Of a DNA stretch of 64,000 nucleotides, positions 35,683 to 44,846 are shown piece after piece. The notes under the pieces were generated by a model. That model searched no databases and had not been told where the DNA came from. It saw only the letters and a program-made list of their open reading frames with translations. Within the stretch, counting starts at the first letter, position 1. Each line of letters begins with the position of its first letter. This DNA comes from Dyadobacter sp. CY312 (lineage in GTDB: Bacteria > Bacteroidota > Bacteroidia > Cytophagales > Spirosomataceae), in contig NZ_JAJUXG010000015.1 in the NCBI RefSeq assembly GCF_021390535.1, positions 62,001 to 126,000 on the forward strand. Reading direction: 5' to 3'. A program made the position numbers and the translations under genes.

Positions 35683-38565
35683 ATGTTTCTACTTATAAAA
35701 GACACTTTTCAGTACCAAAAAATAATTTTAGCCCTCTTTTTTGTACTAAAAAGTCTGGCTTCTTATTCACAAAATACGCCTTCCGCAAATGAAGTCGATC
35801 CTCAGCGGTATCTGGCAGTACTTTGTATGAACCTGACTGTTGAAAAAGGTCCGGAGCTTGACATCATAAGGCAAGCCAAACAGAACGGTCTCAACGCCGT
35901 ATACCTCACCCTTCCCTGGGATAAAATATATCTCAACTCCCCTACCGAAACCCCAAGCTGGGCAAGGTTTGACGAGCAGATCAATTTGGCCACGAGCCTG
36001 GGTATGAAAGTCGCGCTTCGGGTTCATCTGGCGCGACACACTACGAGAATTAAGAATTTTTGGGAAATTTCTGACAGCCAGATCAGCAACTTTGACCTGC
36101 CTTTATCCGGCGGGTACAGAGATACCTTTTTTGGATTCGACAATCAGCCAATTACCAATAAAGCAATCGCTTTTGTAAAAGAAGCAGCAACACGATACAA
36201 ACACCTTCAAACCGAAAAAAAATTACTTTTTGTTACTGTAACCAATACCCCGACACAGGAAGGAGAATATCCCGGAGGTATTATTATCAATGACAAAGAA
36301 GAAATTACCGTTTACGATTATTCGTCATCTATGAGGAAGGGGTTTAAGGAATGGCTGAAACCCAATTACAAAAAAATTGAAAGGTTAAATTTCTTATGGG
36401 GAACACACTACAAATCCTTTGACGAGGTTCCTCTTCCGGGTAATAGATGGGAGCCTTTTCAGTCTTTCAGACAGCGTGCTGGTAAAGATATGTATATCTA
36501 CCGCCACAATGTGATGAAACAATTTGTAAATCAAATGATTGGAACAATCAAATCTGTCGATCCGGGAATTAAGTTTGTGGCTGATTACGGATCCGTTTTC
36601 GACGGCATGTCGGCAATACGGGGCACATTGGGATATAAAAGTCTCAGCGAAAAAGCGGACGGAATTAAGGTAAACGATGATTTGTTAACGCACGATCACC
36701 GCTGGTCTGTGGATATCCTCAAAAGTGACGCTCCGGCACATTTCATCACAGCAAACGAATTGTTTGTAAATGCGAGTGTTGATAACGCAACTCATCTCAA
36801 ACAGCTCAATGAGAATTTTGCCCACGGTGCTAATATGGTAGCTGTAGTAATATCGACAGTTGCTTCCATGCAGAAAGCCGCTCCTTTTTTACAACAGGCA
36901 TCTGCTACCTGGCTCAATCAGCCCATAACCCCGATTGTTTACAAAGATGAGGTGAGCTATAAGTTATCCGCCGCTGTGGAAAAATCAGGAGCGGGTAATG
37001 TCATTTACAGTGACTGGGCTAAAAAAGCATATGCAGACCCATCGAACCCCAAACCTGTGCGCATTCGGGTCGACGAAGATTTATTTTCTCCTAAATACTG
37101 GGACGATGCATCCAACTATGCGCCTTACGTTTTCAGGCCTATCCCAATGCAGATTATTGCTGTAAACAGAGACTTCACTTACAGATTGCCAACAGACACC
37201 TTTTCCGACGTGGATGGTACTATTGTTCGGATGGATGTATCGCTCTTGCCTTCCTGGCTAAGATATGAAGGAGGACAACTGAAAGGCAGACCGACCGTTC
37301 TGGGCGACCATCGTATTTTAGTAAAAGGTTTTGATGATGAAGGCGCTAGTTCCGAGGCTTATTTCACCATACGAGTGGATACCAGAGAAAATGCAAATAA
37401 GCCACCTGTTGTAAACACCAATTTTTCCAACCAGACCATTGCAATTGACAAGGCGTTTTCGCTTACAATTCCAAAAGATGCCTTCATAGATACGGATGGC
37501 GAAGTGACTAAGGTAGAGGTAATTGAAATGCCTTCATGGCTCAAATTCGCTAACGGAGCATTCACGGGAACTCCTACCGTGCTAGGGGAATACCGAATTT
37601 CGCTGAAAGCGTACGATGATTTGAACGCGTTTGTGGAAACCTATTTCACACTTAAAGTGGTAGAGCCGCAGTTCCTGAATAATCCTCCTTACGCGATAGG
37701 TTCCTTCCCTATCAAATATGCATCTGTTAATACGCCCTTTACATACGCCATTCCAAATGATATTTTCACCGATAGCGATGGCTATATATCATCAATCACC
37801 ATTCAGAATCGCCCGTCTTGGCTGGATGTGGCACTTAATGTTATTTCGGGTACGCCTCCCGAAGAAGGCGAGCACAGGCTGATCGTAAGAGCATACGATA
37901 ATTTCGGGGCCTATGCGGAAGTGCCTTTTATTATACGAGTCGAAATCCCCCGTCTGCGTTTTGAACTTGTGAAAGGAGGTAGTGCTGTAAACCAGCAGAT
38001 TATCCGGCCATTACAACATGATGATGTTCTTGACCTGAAAGACATGCCGCCTTTGCTGAACATTTTCGCGTATGGAAATTTCGATTATGACCAGGTGGTA
38101 TTCAGCCTTAAAGGTCCTGTAAACATTAGCTCCAAAACCATGAGATTCCCATACGCACTTTTCGAGAGCGAAGGAGGCTTTACGCCATTTGTGGGAAGGT
38201 ATACACTCACGGTAACAGCAACGAATAAGGATGCCTCCATCATCTCCAACACAATGCAGTTTGGTATCTCGTACGGTGACTCACTCAATATTACAAGGGG
38301 CATAGAAGCATGGAACTTTTACCCAAATCCTGTTGAATCTGTAATCAATATAAAACTGCCTGACGAGCTGCCAGAGGCTGATATCAGATACTACGTTATC
38401 AATTCGCTCGGCAAGAAAAGTGAAATCCCTTTGGGTTATACCAATATTGATGACCACCTGGTTAACATTGACCTTCGCTCCATGCAGCTCGCATCAGGTA
38501 TTTACTTTATTCATCTCGAAAGTAACGGGCAGCTTTTGAAACAATTCAAAATATTCAAAAAATAA
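35683..38565 (+). CDS. T9SS-exported glycosidase-like protein with PIG-type Ig repeats
   Basis: 960 residues. Signal peptide about 1-30 (ending SYSQ). About 41-430 resembles a TIM-barrel beta-galactosidase (GH42-like): YLTLPWDKIYL, ATSLGMKVALRVHL, a TPTQEGEYPGG loop and ITANELFVNAS with Glu candidates for catalysis; the assignment to GH42 is tentative. Three cadherin-like/putative-Ig (He_PIG) repeats follow (about 484-570, 573-665, 667-756), each with a D.DG..........P.WL....G...G.P...GDHRI pattern. A further beta region leads to a C-terminal T9SS sorting domain (NFYPNPV...ASGIYFIHLESNG..LKQFKI). Secreted or surface-anchored; substrate unknown. Confidence 0.72.
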   Translation: MFLLIKDTFQYQKIILALFFVLKSLASYSQNTPSANEVDPQRYLAVLCMNLTVEKGPELDIIRQAKQNGLNAVYLTLPWDKIYLNSPTETPSWARFDEQINLATSLGMKVALRVHLARHTTRIKNFWEISDSQISNFDLPLSGGYRDTFFGFDNQPITNKAIAFVKEAATRYKHLQTEKKLLFVTVTNTPTQEGEYPGGIIINDKEEITVYDYSSSMRKGFKEWLKPNYKKIERLNFLWGTHYKSFDEVPLPGNRWEPFQSFRQRAGKDMYIYRHNVMKQFVNQMIGTIKSVDPGIKFVADYGSVFDGMSAIRGTLGYKSLSEKADGIKVNDDLLTHDHRWSVDILKSDAPAHFITANELFVNASVDNATHLKQLNENFAHGANMVAVVISTVASMQKAAPFLQQASATWLNQPITPIVYKDEVSYKLSAAVEKSGAGNVIYSDWAKKAYADPSNPKPVRIRVDEDLFSPKYWDDASNYAPYVFRPIPMQIIAVNRDFTYRLPTDTFSDVDGTIVRMDVSLLPSWLRYEGGQLKGRPTVLGDHRILVKGFDDEGASSEAYFTIRVDTRENANKPPVVNTNFSNQTIAIDKAFSLTIPKDAFIDTDGEVTKVEVIEMPSWLKFANGAFTGTPTVLGEYRISLKAYDDLNAFVETYFTLKVVEPQFLNNPPYAIGSFPIKYASVNTPFTYAIPNDIFTDSDGYISSITIQNRPSWLDVALNVISGTPPEEGEHRLIVRAYDNFGAYAEVPFIIRVEIPRLRFELVKGGSAVNQQIIRPLQHDDVLDLKDMPPLLNIFAYGNFDYDQVVFSLKGPVNISSKTMRFPYALFESEGGFTPFVGRYTLTVTATNKDASIISNTMQFGISYGDSLNITRGIEAWNFYPNPVESVINIKLPDELPEADIRYYVINSLGKKSEIPLGYTNIDDHLVNIDLRSMQLASGIYFIHLESNGQLLKQFKIFKK

Positions 38566-38579
38566 TCTCTCCATCCCAG

Positions 38580-38615
38580 GCATACGGTTTGAAAAAATTT
38601 AGGCAAACCGTATGC
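38580..38615 (+). terminator. Hairpin after the T9SS protein gene
   Basis: 12-bp arms GCATACGGTTTG (38580-38591) and complement (38604-38615) with a 12-nt loop, 14 bp past the stop. The tail is only weakly U-rich. Its right arm touches the -33 box of the next promoter. Confidence 0.6.
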
Positions 38616-38644
38616 TTGCATAACAATTTATTTTGATATATTTG
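38616..38644 (+). promoter_or_regulatory. Promoter of the acyl-CoA dehydrogenase gene
   Basis: TTG (38616-38618), 18-nt spacer, TATATTTG (38637-38644), full match to TAnnTTTG. The palindrome 38652-38679 starts 7 bp downstream, over the expected transcript start. Confidence 0.65.
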
Positions 38645-38651
38645 TGACACT

Positions 38652-38679
38652 ATAATTGGTATGCATGCATACCAATTAT
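38652..38679 (+). promoter_or_regulatory. 28-bp palindromic operator, acyl-CoA dehydrogenase gene (site 2 of 2)
   Basis: Perfect palindrome, half-site ATAATTGGTATGCA. Shares the core GTATGCNNGCATAC with the thiolase site. Lies between the promoter and the ATG at 38710, a position suited to repression. Confidence 0.75.
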
Positions 38680-38709
38680 CTTATATCAATAACCAAATTT
38701 CCCTTAACC

Positions 38710-40524
38710 ATGGCCGTTGCAGAAGATAAAAAAACGTCGATTAAAGGAGGTGAATTCCTGATAAAGGAAACATCTGCATCACAAATTTTTATTCCTGAAG
38801 AGTTTAGTGAGGAGCAAAAAATGATCGCCGACACGTGTCGGGATTTTTTGAAGACAGAGATATGGCCACGGTTAGATGAGATTGACCAGGCTAAAAGTCC
38901 GGAATTGATCGCTTCTCTTATGGACAAGGCAGGTGAACTCGGTTTGTTAGGAACGGTGGTACCGGAGCAATATGGTGGATTTGGGATGGATTTTAACACC
39001 TCTATGCTGGTTGCCGAAGCAACTGGTGCGGGAAATTCATTTTCAGTAGCTCTTTCCGCACACACGGGTATTGGTACATTACCAATCCTGTATTATGGGA
39101 ATGAAGAGCAAAAACAGAAATATCTTCCGAAGCTCGCTTCCGGAGAATGGAAGGCGGCATACTGCCTTACAGAGCCGGATTCTGGATCCGATGCAAACTC
39201 CGGAAAAACCAAAGCCATACTGACCTCAGATGGTAAACACTACAACATCAACGGGCAAAAAATGTGGATTACCAACGGTGGATTCGCAGATGTGTTCATT
39301 GTTTTTGCCAAAATAGAAGAAAACGGACAAACTGATAAAAACCTGACCGCATTCATTCTGGATAAAACCATTACCGGTATAACCATGAATGAGCCGGAGC
39401 ATAAGATGGGTATTAAGGGCTCGGATACAAGACAGATATTTTTCAATGATTGCCTCGTTCCAGTCGAAAATATGCTTTCTGACCGAGGCAACGGTTTCAA
39501 AATAGCTGTGAATATCCTGAATATTGGCCGAATCAAACTGGCTGCGGCGGCTTTGGGTGGATCTAAAAAGGTTGCACAACAGGCTATCAATTATGCCAAT
39601 GAGCGCAAGCAGTTCGGTGTGTCCATTTCAACTTTTGGAGCTATAAAGCACAAGCTTGCTGAAATGGCAGTCGGTATGTTTACAACCGAAGCTGCGGCTT
39701 ATCGCGTTGGTCAAAGTATCGACGACATTACCGCTTCCCTTCTTGAAAAGGGAATGCCGGAAGCAGAAGCAAAACTCAAAGCACTGGAAGAGCTTGCCAT
39801 TGAATGCGCCATTATGAAGGTACACGGCTCCGAAGTACTTGACTATGTTGTGGATGAAGGTGTGCAGATTTATGGCGGAATGGGTTTCTCGGCAGACGCA
39901 CCAATGGATCGCGCTTATCGTGACAGTCGGATTAATCGTATTTTCGAAGGTACCAACGAGATAAACCGGCTGCTGGTGGTGGATATGCTTCTGAAACGAA
40001 CCATGAAGGGCCAACTGGACTTGATGACTCCTGCAATGGCAGTAGGAAAGGAAATTATGTCGATCCCGGATTTTAGTGCAGATGAGGATGATACCATTTT
40101 TGCAGCAGAAAAGAAGGTTCTGAAAAATCTTAAAAAGGCTGTTTTGATGGTTGCGGGAGCTGCGGTTCAGAAATTCATGACCAAACTTTCGGACGAACAG
40201 GAGATTATCATGAACCTGGCCGACATGGTTATAGAAACATATGCGGCTGAGTCGGTATTGTTACGCGTGGAAAAACGAATAGGGCTTACCGGAGAAGCAG
40301 CAAATGGATTGTACAAAGATATAGCAACGGTGTATCTGAACCGGGCAGTAGAAAAAACGAACAATGCCGGCAGATCGGCGATTACCAGTTTTGCAGAGGG
40401 AGACGAACTTCGTGTGATGCTTATGGGTCTGAAAAGATTTACCAAGATAGAACCTGTCAATCTTAAAGACGCCCGCCGCAGAATAGCCGACAAGCTCATT
40501 GCTAAAAACGATTACACATTTTAA
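38710..40524 (+). CDS. Acyl-CoA dehydrogenase, long form (VLCAD-like C-terminus)
   Basis: 604 residues from ATG 38710 (an in-frame non-ATG start at 38656 lies inside the operator and is rejected). Flavoprotein doing the first step of beta-oxidation. FAD/substrate segments: AAYCLTEPDSGSDANS, WITNGGFADVFIVFAK, GIKGSDTRQIFF. Catalytic-base segment RIFEGTNEINRLLV. A C-terminal extension of about 180 residues, helical and Lys/Glu rich, is like the VLCAD/ACAD9 group and longer than the short-chain enzymes. Regulated with the thiolase gene through the shared palindromic site. Followed by a terminator at 40581-40610. Confidence 0.93.
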   Translation: MAVAEDKKTSIKGGEFLIKETSASQIFIPEEFSEEQKMIADTCRDFLKTEIWPRLDEIDQAKSPELIASLMDKAGELGLLGTVVPEQYGGFGMDFNTSMLVAEATGAGNSFSVALSAHTGIGTLPILYYGNEEQKQKYLPKLASGEWKAAYCLTEPDSGSDANSGKTKAILTSDGKHYNINGQKMWITNGGFADVFIVFAKIEENGQTDKNLTAFILDKTITGITMNEPEHKMGIKGSDTRQIFFNDCLVPVENMLSDRGNGFKIAVNILNIGRIKLAAAALGGSKKVAQQAINYANERKQFGVSISTFGAIKHKLAEMAVGMFTTEAAAYRVGQSIDDITASLLEKGMPEAEAKLKALEELAIECAIMKVHGSEVLDYVVDEGVQIYGGMGFSADAPMDRAYRDSRINRIFEGTNEINRLLVVDMLLKRTMKGQLDLMTPAMAVGKEIMSIPDFSADEDDTIFAAEKKVLKNLKKAVLMVAGAAVQKFMTKLSDEQEIIMNLADMVIETYAAESVLLRVEKRIGLTGEAANGLYKDIATVYLNRAVEKTNNAGRSAITSFAEGDELRVMLMGLKRFTKIEPVNLKDARRRIADKLIAKNDYTF

Positions 40525-40580
40525 AATATAAAAATATTCCGGGTAACACCGGCGCAACTAAAAACCAAAACGTTATAAGG

Positions 40581-40610
40581 AAAGCCGGGGCTGCATCAGT
40601 TCCGGCTTTT
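40581..40610 (+). terminator. Intrinsic terminator after acyl-CoA dehydrogenase gene
   Basis: AAAGCCGG (40581-40588) pairs with CCGGCTTT (602-609 of the 40 kb block), then T. Stem 8 bp, 13-nt loop. Confidence 0.75.
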
Positions 40611-40749
40611 TAGTTATACATAATGAAGCCCCTGCTTCTTCGTTAAGTTATTGACCAATCCCGAACTTTAACGATATTTGCAGGGTTTCATTTATACTCA
40701 AAAAACAACCACGTTGGATTCTCTACTGACTACTGAAAAACCACCTTTC

Positions 40750-42300
40750 ATGACTCTTAAAAAAGTGGATCTGCGTAATACAGGGCAGTTTCCGGTATTA
40801 TTGCTCGACTACCTTGACCAGAAAGATTCTATTAAAGAATTTTATAGTACTTACCCTACAATTGAAAATGCTGAGAAGGTAATTTCCGAAAGAGCAGCGT
40901 TTGATCCTGCTAAACGCCGCACTTTGGTGGATGTGCTTGAAAAGCAGTACAAAGGCAGCGCCCATAAACCCGATTTTACCTCCTTGCTGGATGCCAATAC
41001 TTTTACAGTAACAACTGGTCACCAGCTCAATATTTTCACAGGACCGCTTTACATTATATATAAAATTGTTACCACCATTAAGTTGGCCAGGGAATTGAAA
41101 CAGGCCTATCCGTCCTGTAACTTTGTACCGGTTTATTGGATGGCAACGGAAGACCACGATTTTCAGGAAATAGCCTCACTTCATCTGTTCGGACAAACTT
41201 ATAAATGGGAAGGTGAACATTCGGGTGCAGTTGGTCGTTTGGACCCAAAGGAACTTGAAAGCATCCTTAAACTTTTGCCGGTTAAACCATTGCTATTTGC
41301 AAAGGCATATCTCGAAAACAATACCCTAGCGGATGCCGTTCGATGTTATATGCATGAATTATTCGGTCAGGAAGGCCTTATTTGTATTGATGCCGACAAT
41401 ACTGATTTAAAACGTCACTTTCTCCCTGTAATCCGGCAGGAACTAACAGACCCGGTCGCTGAAAAAATTGTTGCAGAGACAACATCCAAGCTATCCTCTC
41501 TGGGATATCACACCCCACTTCACGCAAGAGAAATTAATCTTTTTTATTTACAGGATAACCTGAGAGAGCGCATCACGCGGGAGGGAGACGTATTTAAGGT
41601 GTTAAACACGGATCTGACTTTTACGCAGCAGGAAATATTACAACAGGCAGAAGAGCATCCTGAATATTTCAGCCCCAATGTTGTATTGCGGCCATTGTAT
41701 GAGGAAATAATCCTGCCCAATCTTGCCTATATCGGAGGACCGTCAGAAGTTCCCTATTGGTTGCAGCTTAAAGGCGTTTTCGACCACCATCAGGTTCCGT
41801 TCCCGATGCTTATTCCCCGTAACTTCGGGATGTATATTAAAGCTTCTCAAAACAACAAGCTTCAAAAACTTAATGTTAGTCACGACGAGCTTTTCCTTGA
41901 TCAGGTTGCGCTGAGAAGAACTTTTGTTGAGAGAAACACAGTAAATGTGTTGTCTCTGGAAGAGCAAAAGTTGGCTTTCACGAATGTCTTTGACGGAATT
42001 CTGGACAAGGCCCTTGCCGTTGACAAGACCATGGAAGGAGCTGTGAAAGCTGAACAGGCAAGATTGGTTAAATCACTGAAAAATCTGGAAAAACGCATTC
42101 GCAGAGCAGAAGAAAGAAATCATGAATCCGAGATTGATCAGCTATTGAACCTGCAAAACAAATTGTTCCCGAACGGAACCGCCCAGGAACGTTATGACAA
42201 TTTGCTAAGCTTTTATATAGACGACTCTTCCTTTATAAATAAGCTATTCGACGTATTCGAACCTCTTGATTTTAAGTACTTTATATTGATTGAAGATTAA
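40750..42300 (+). CDS. bshC: Bacillithiol synthase, cysteine-adding enzyme
   Basis: 516 residues from ATG 40750; an upstream in-frame TTG at 40678 adds 24 residues but is a poor start. BshC joins cysteine to glucosaminyl-malate, the last step of bacillithiol synthesis. Typical features: TTGHQLNIFTGPLYIIYKI near residue 100, YWMATEDHDFQEIAS, GGPSEVPYWLQLKGVFD, and the C-terminal coiled stretch KSLKNLEKRIRRAEER. bshA and bshB are not in this window. Near-consensus promoter TTG-N19-GATATTTG lies about 70 bp upstream. Confidence 0.92.
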   Translation: MTLKKVDLRNTGQFPVLLLDYLDQKDSIKEFYSTYPTIENAEKVISERAAFDPAKRRTLVDVLEKQYKGSAHKPDFTSLLDANTFTVTTGHQLNIFTGPLYIIYKIVTTIKLARELKQAYPSCNFVPVYWMATEDHDFQEIASLHLFGQTYKWEGEHSGAVGRLDPKELESILKLLPVKPLLFAKAYLENNTLADAVRCYMHELFGQEGLICIDADNTDLKRHFLPVIRQELTDPVAEKIVAETTSKLSSLGYHTPLHAREINLFYLQDNLRERITREGDVFKVLNTDLTFTQQEILQQAEEHPEYFSPNVVLRPLYEEIILPNLAYIGGPSEVPYWLQLKGVFDHHQVPFPMLIPRNFGMYIKASQNNKLQKLNVSHDELFLDQVALRRTFVERNTVNVLSLEEQKLAFTNVFDGILDKALAVDKTMEGAVKAEQARLVKSLKNLEKRIRRAEERNHESEIDQLLNLQNKLFPNGTAQERYDNLLSFYIDDSSFINKLFDVFEPLDFKYFILIED

Positions 42301-42348
42301 AGCAAAGTCCGGCCAATAGTAATTTTATTTAAGATCAGACTGGCAATG

Positions 42349-43401
42349 TCAGTCTTTCAGCTTCACATCTCCATAGGTTGAAATTACTGTGATTTTGGTA
42401 CCAGACCCGGATCCTATTTTCCCCTGATATTGTCTCACTTTGTGGTGGCGATCTTCTTTCGCAGGCTGTTGTGTAAAGTTTACATTATCAGACGGATAAC
42501 TAAAATCTCCATAAGTAACAGTCACGTTAAACCGATTCGCCTCAGCTGGAAGGGTTACGGAAGAATAAGCGGCTTTTATATTTACATTTTCGGCTGACTT
42601 GGTCAATTCGTCAATCTTGAAATTGCCTGAATAATTCAGTTTGATATTGGTAAGTCCACGTATGGTACCAATTTTCACACCAGAATAATCAATATCAGCT
42701 TCCAGATCCTTTACATCACCAATACTAAGCTCCCCAAACTTATTGTTAAGAAGTAACTTGGTTACGTGGTCGAGCCGTACATTCGAATAATGACTTTCCA
42801 ATTTACCTTCATCCATTTTCCCAATACGGGCATTTCCGTAGCGGACACCAATCGTGTTATTGGTTCCCGATAATGAGGTCGCTGAAAAAGTACCGTTACG
42901 ACAATCGACAATCAACGGAGCCAGGAATGAGGGAATGTCCGTGTTGCCGAACTTATTCTTCACAACCAAAGCATTTTCCTTGGGCATGTAAACGGTATAA
43001 TCAATCTGGATAAAGTTCTTTTCTCCTCTTCGGTTGGTCCAGCTGTTAGAACCAAATTGCCCTCTGTCTATCACCGTTACCAGATTGATCTTATTCTTTT
43101 CCCGATTTTCTTCAATATTTACAGCACCTAAATACTGGGCTGCACGGCTATCTGACGGAGCATTAGCAGTAATAACGATCTCCACTTTAATCTCCTTTTT
43201 TGCCCACAGATTAATTTTCACCTGACCAAACTGGTTGTCCACCAAAAGCATATCCTGGTCTTTTACATCAAATACTTTCACAATATTTCTGCGCTTCTCT
43301 ATAAGCCCGGCAGGGTCCGGATCGGTTGCATACACTGCATAAGGCAGCATAGCAACCAGACTATATAACAGGTGAATTACTATTTTCTTTATCGTAGCCA
43401 T
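42349..43401 (-). CDS. DUF4097-type beta-repeat envelope protein (ECF module A)
   Basis: 350 residues with a signal peptide (about 1-25, ending AVYA-TD). The mature part is a series of short beta strands with recurring FG-x-[LIV]-x-I turns (DNQFGQVKI, KNKFGNTDI, NNKFGELSI, STYGDVKL), the right-handed beta-helix-like pattern of DUF4097/adhesin domains. Probably exported to the periplasm or surface. Its start overlaps the anti-sigma gene by 41 bp, so it is cotranscribed as the third gene after sigma and anti-sigma. Paralogue of the module B protein at 54569. Confidence 0.78.
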   Translation of the reverse strand: MATIKKIVIHLLYSLVAMLPYAVYATDPDPAGLIEKRRNIVKVFDVKDQDMLLVDNQFGQVKINLWAKKEIKVEIVITANAPSDSRAAQYLGAVNIEENREKNKINLVTVIDRGQFGSNSWTNRRGEKNFIQIDYTVYMPKENALVVKNKFGNTDIPSFLAPLIVDCRNGTFSATSLSGTNNTIGVRYGNARIGKMDEGKLESHYSNVRLDHVTKLLLNNKFGELSIGDVKDLEADIDYSGVKIGTIRGLTNIKLNYSGNFKIDELTKSAENVNIKAAYSSVTLPAEANRFNVTVTYGDFSYPSDNVNFTQQPAKEDRHHKVRQYQGKIGSGSGTKITVISTYGDVKLKD

Positions 43402-43975
43402 TTTTGACTTGATTAATACGTTGTAAAATTTTTATCTGCTGATTGAGAAGATCTACCTGCCATTGCAGGTTCTGAACCATGGCTTGCAGTAAAGCCTCCT
43501 GATTGGGAGCATCCGACAGGTTGGATCGCAGGTTTCCATAACTGCTTTCCAGACTTTTCAAATCTGCCGAAAAGTCTTTGTAAAGCTCCGGATTGTTTCG
43601 GGTGAGTTTGATTATCTCATCCCTCTTCTCATTAATAGCCACATTATAGGCATTAAATTCCTTTGCATATCCCGGCACTTTCAAGGCAACGCCCGGATCC
43701 CGGGTTACGCCATATTGCTGGTTGAGATATACCGCAAAACCAATACCCAACGCTAGAAATATACCTGCTGCAATGCGCCAATTGAAAAGGGCATTACCAT
43801 TCCAGAGCTTTAAGGTTTTATTGTTTTTGGGAAGTTCCGCAGGTGTTGCTTCACCTGGAATTTTACTTTCGATGAGCGCCCACAAATTGTCCTGTGGCAA
43901 GAAGCTGTCAAATCCGTCTTTGTTATCCCGCACAAACCTCTCCAGACGATCTTTTTTATCAGAATTCTTTTTCAT
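43361..43975 (-). CDS. Putative transmembrane anti-sigma factor (module A)
   Basis: 204 residues. The cytoplasmic N-terminus has FDSFLPQDNLWALIESKI, similar to the LP..E/P..W motif of the module B anti-sigma. One membrane helix lies at about 66-84 (WRIAAGIFLALGIGFAVYL). The rest is a periplasmic helical, coiled-coil-like region. No HxxxCxxC zinc motif, so it is not a ZAS-type factor. Sits directly after the ECF sigma gene, and that context is the main reason for the call. Confidence 0.72.
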   Translation of the reverse strand: MKKNSDKKDRLERFVRDNKDGFDSFLPQDNLWALIESKIPGEATPAELPKNNKTLKLWNGNALFNWRIAAGIFLALGIGFAVYLNQQYGVTRDPGVALKVPGYAKEFNAYNVAINEKRDEIIKLTRNNPELYKDFSADLKSLESSYGNLRSNLSDAPNQEALLQAMVQNLQWQVDLLNQQIKILQRINQVKNGYDKENSNSPVI

Positions 43976-44075
43976 TTGTAACTTACTGGTAAAGTGTAAA
44001 TGTTTTGCCTCAAATTTTCATGGTTTAAAAAGTTTCAAACGCAAAGTCCTGCAACATTGTACTTCATTCTCCGGT

Positions 44076-44636
44076 TTACCTTTCCATCATTTCGATCAGC
44101 TTTCTCTTCCCTCTCATATACTGTGTACGCGAAGTCGACTCACTGATCCCTAATACTTCACCTATTTCTTCATGGTCGTAGCCTTCAAACAAATAAAGGC
44201 TCAGCACAACACGATAACCATCCGGCAATTTCAGTACAGCGTTACGTATCCGCTCCACTTCGAAAGAGGTATCATCTTCATTCCAAGCCGAGATTCCCTC
44301 TGCATGTTCATCCGATTCATTCTCCTGCCACTCGTCAATCTCAACCCACTTTACCTTCCTGCTCCTTACCTGATTAATCGCTTTGTTTACAACAATTTGT
44401 TTTAGCCAGGCTCCAAAAGTTGACTGCTGCCGAAACTGATGCAAATTGGAAAATGCATCCACAAAGGCTTCCTGCAAAGCGTCCTCTGCCTCACCCATGT
44501 GGTTAATGATCCGCATGCAAATGTTGAACATGGCTTTCGAGTAACTCTTGTAAAGCTCGTATTGAGCCTTTCGCTCCCCGAGTTTACAGCGTTCTACCAG
44601 TTCGACATGCCGGTCGATGTACAAATTTGTTTTCAA
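44076..44636 (-). CDS. ECF-type RNA polymerase sigma factor (module A)
   Basis: 186 residues. Region 2: AQYELYKSYSKAMFNICMRI..HMGEAEDALQEAFVDAF..L..FR..STFGAWLKQIVVNKAINQVR. Region 4: LPDGYRVVLSLYLFEGYDHEEIGEVLGISESTSRTQYMRGKRKL, a helix-turn-helix that reads the -35-like box. An acidic linker lies between them. Should direct transcription of its own module and unknown targets when released by the adjacent anti-sigma. The gene reads away from ispH across a 210-bp divergent gap. Confidence 0.92.
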   Translation of the reverse strand: MKTNLYIDRHVELVERCKLGERKAQYELYKSYSKAMFNICMRIINHMGEAEDALQEAFVDAFSNLHQFRQQSTFGAWLKQIVVNKAINQVRSRKVKWVEIDEWQENESDEHAEGISAWNEDDTSFEVERIRNAVLKLPDGYRVVLSLYLFEGYDHEEIGEVLGISESTSRTQYMRGKRKLIEMMER

Positions 44637-44753
44637 GCAGAAGGTTTAGTTTTTGAACGTTCTGAATCAAAGACATGAGTCAGGACAAAGATGTTGCATG
44701 TTATTAAAAATATTTCATAAAAAAGTGCTGCACGAACAATGCACAAAGTCATA

Positions 44754-44784
44754 TTGTTGTTCATAAAGGACATGCGTATCTTTG
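44754..44784 (+). promoter_or_regulatory. Bacteroidota-type promoter of ispH
   Basis: TTG (44754-44756; a second TTG at 44757-44759) followed after 20 nt (or 17) by TATCTTTG (44777-44784), a full match to TAnnTTTG. ATG of ispH is at 44847. Confidence 0.55.
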
Positions 44785-44846
44785 AACGCAGTATTTACAA
44801 CCAAGATTTACGCTAGCTGAAAGCTGGCGACCGATAGCCACGCATC

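Noticed and set aside
38656-38709. N-terminal extension of the acyl-CoA dehydrogenase
   Set aside because: It begins inside the 28-bp palindrome at a non-ATG codon; ATG 38710 is preferred.
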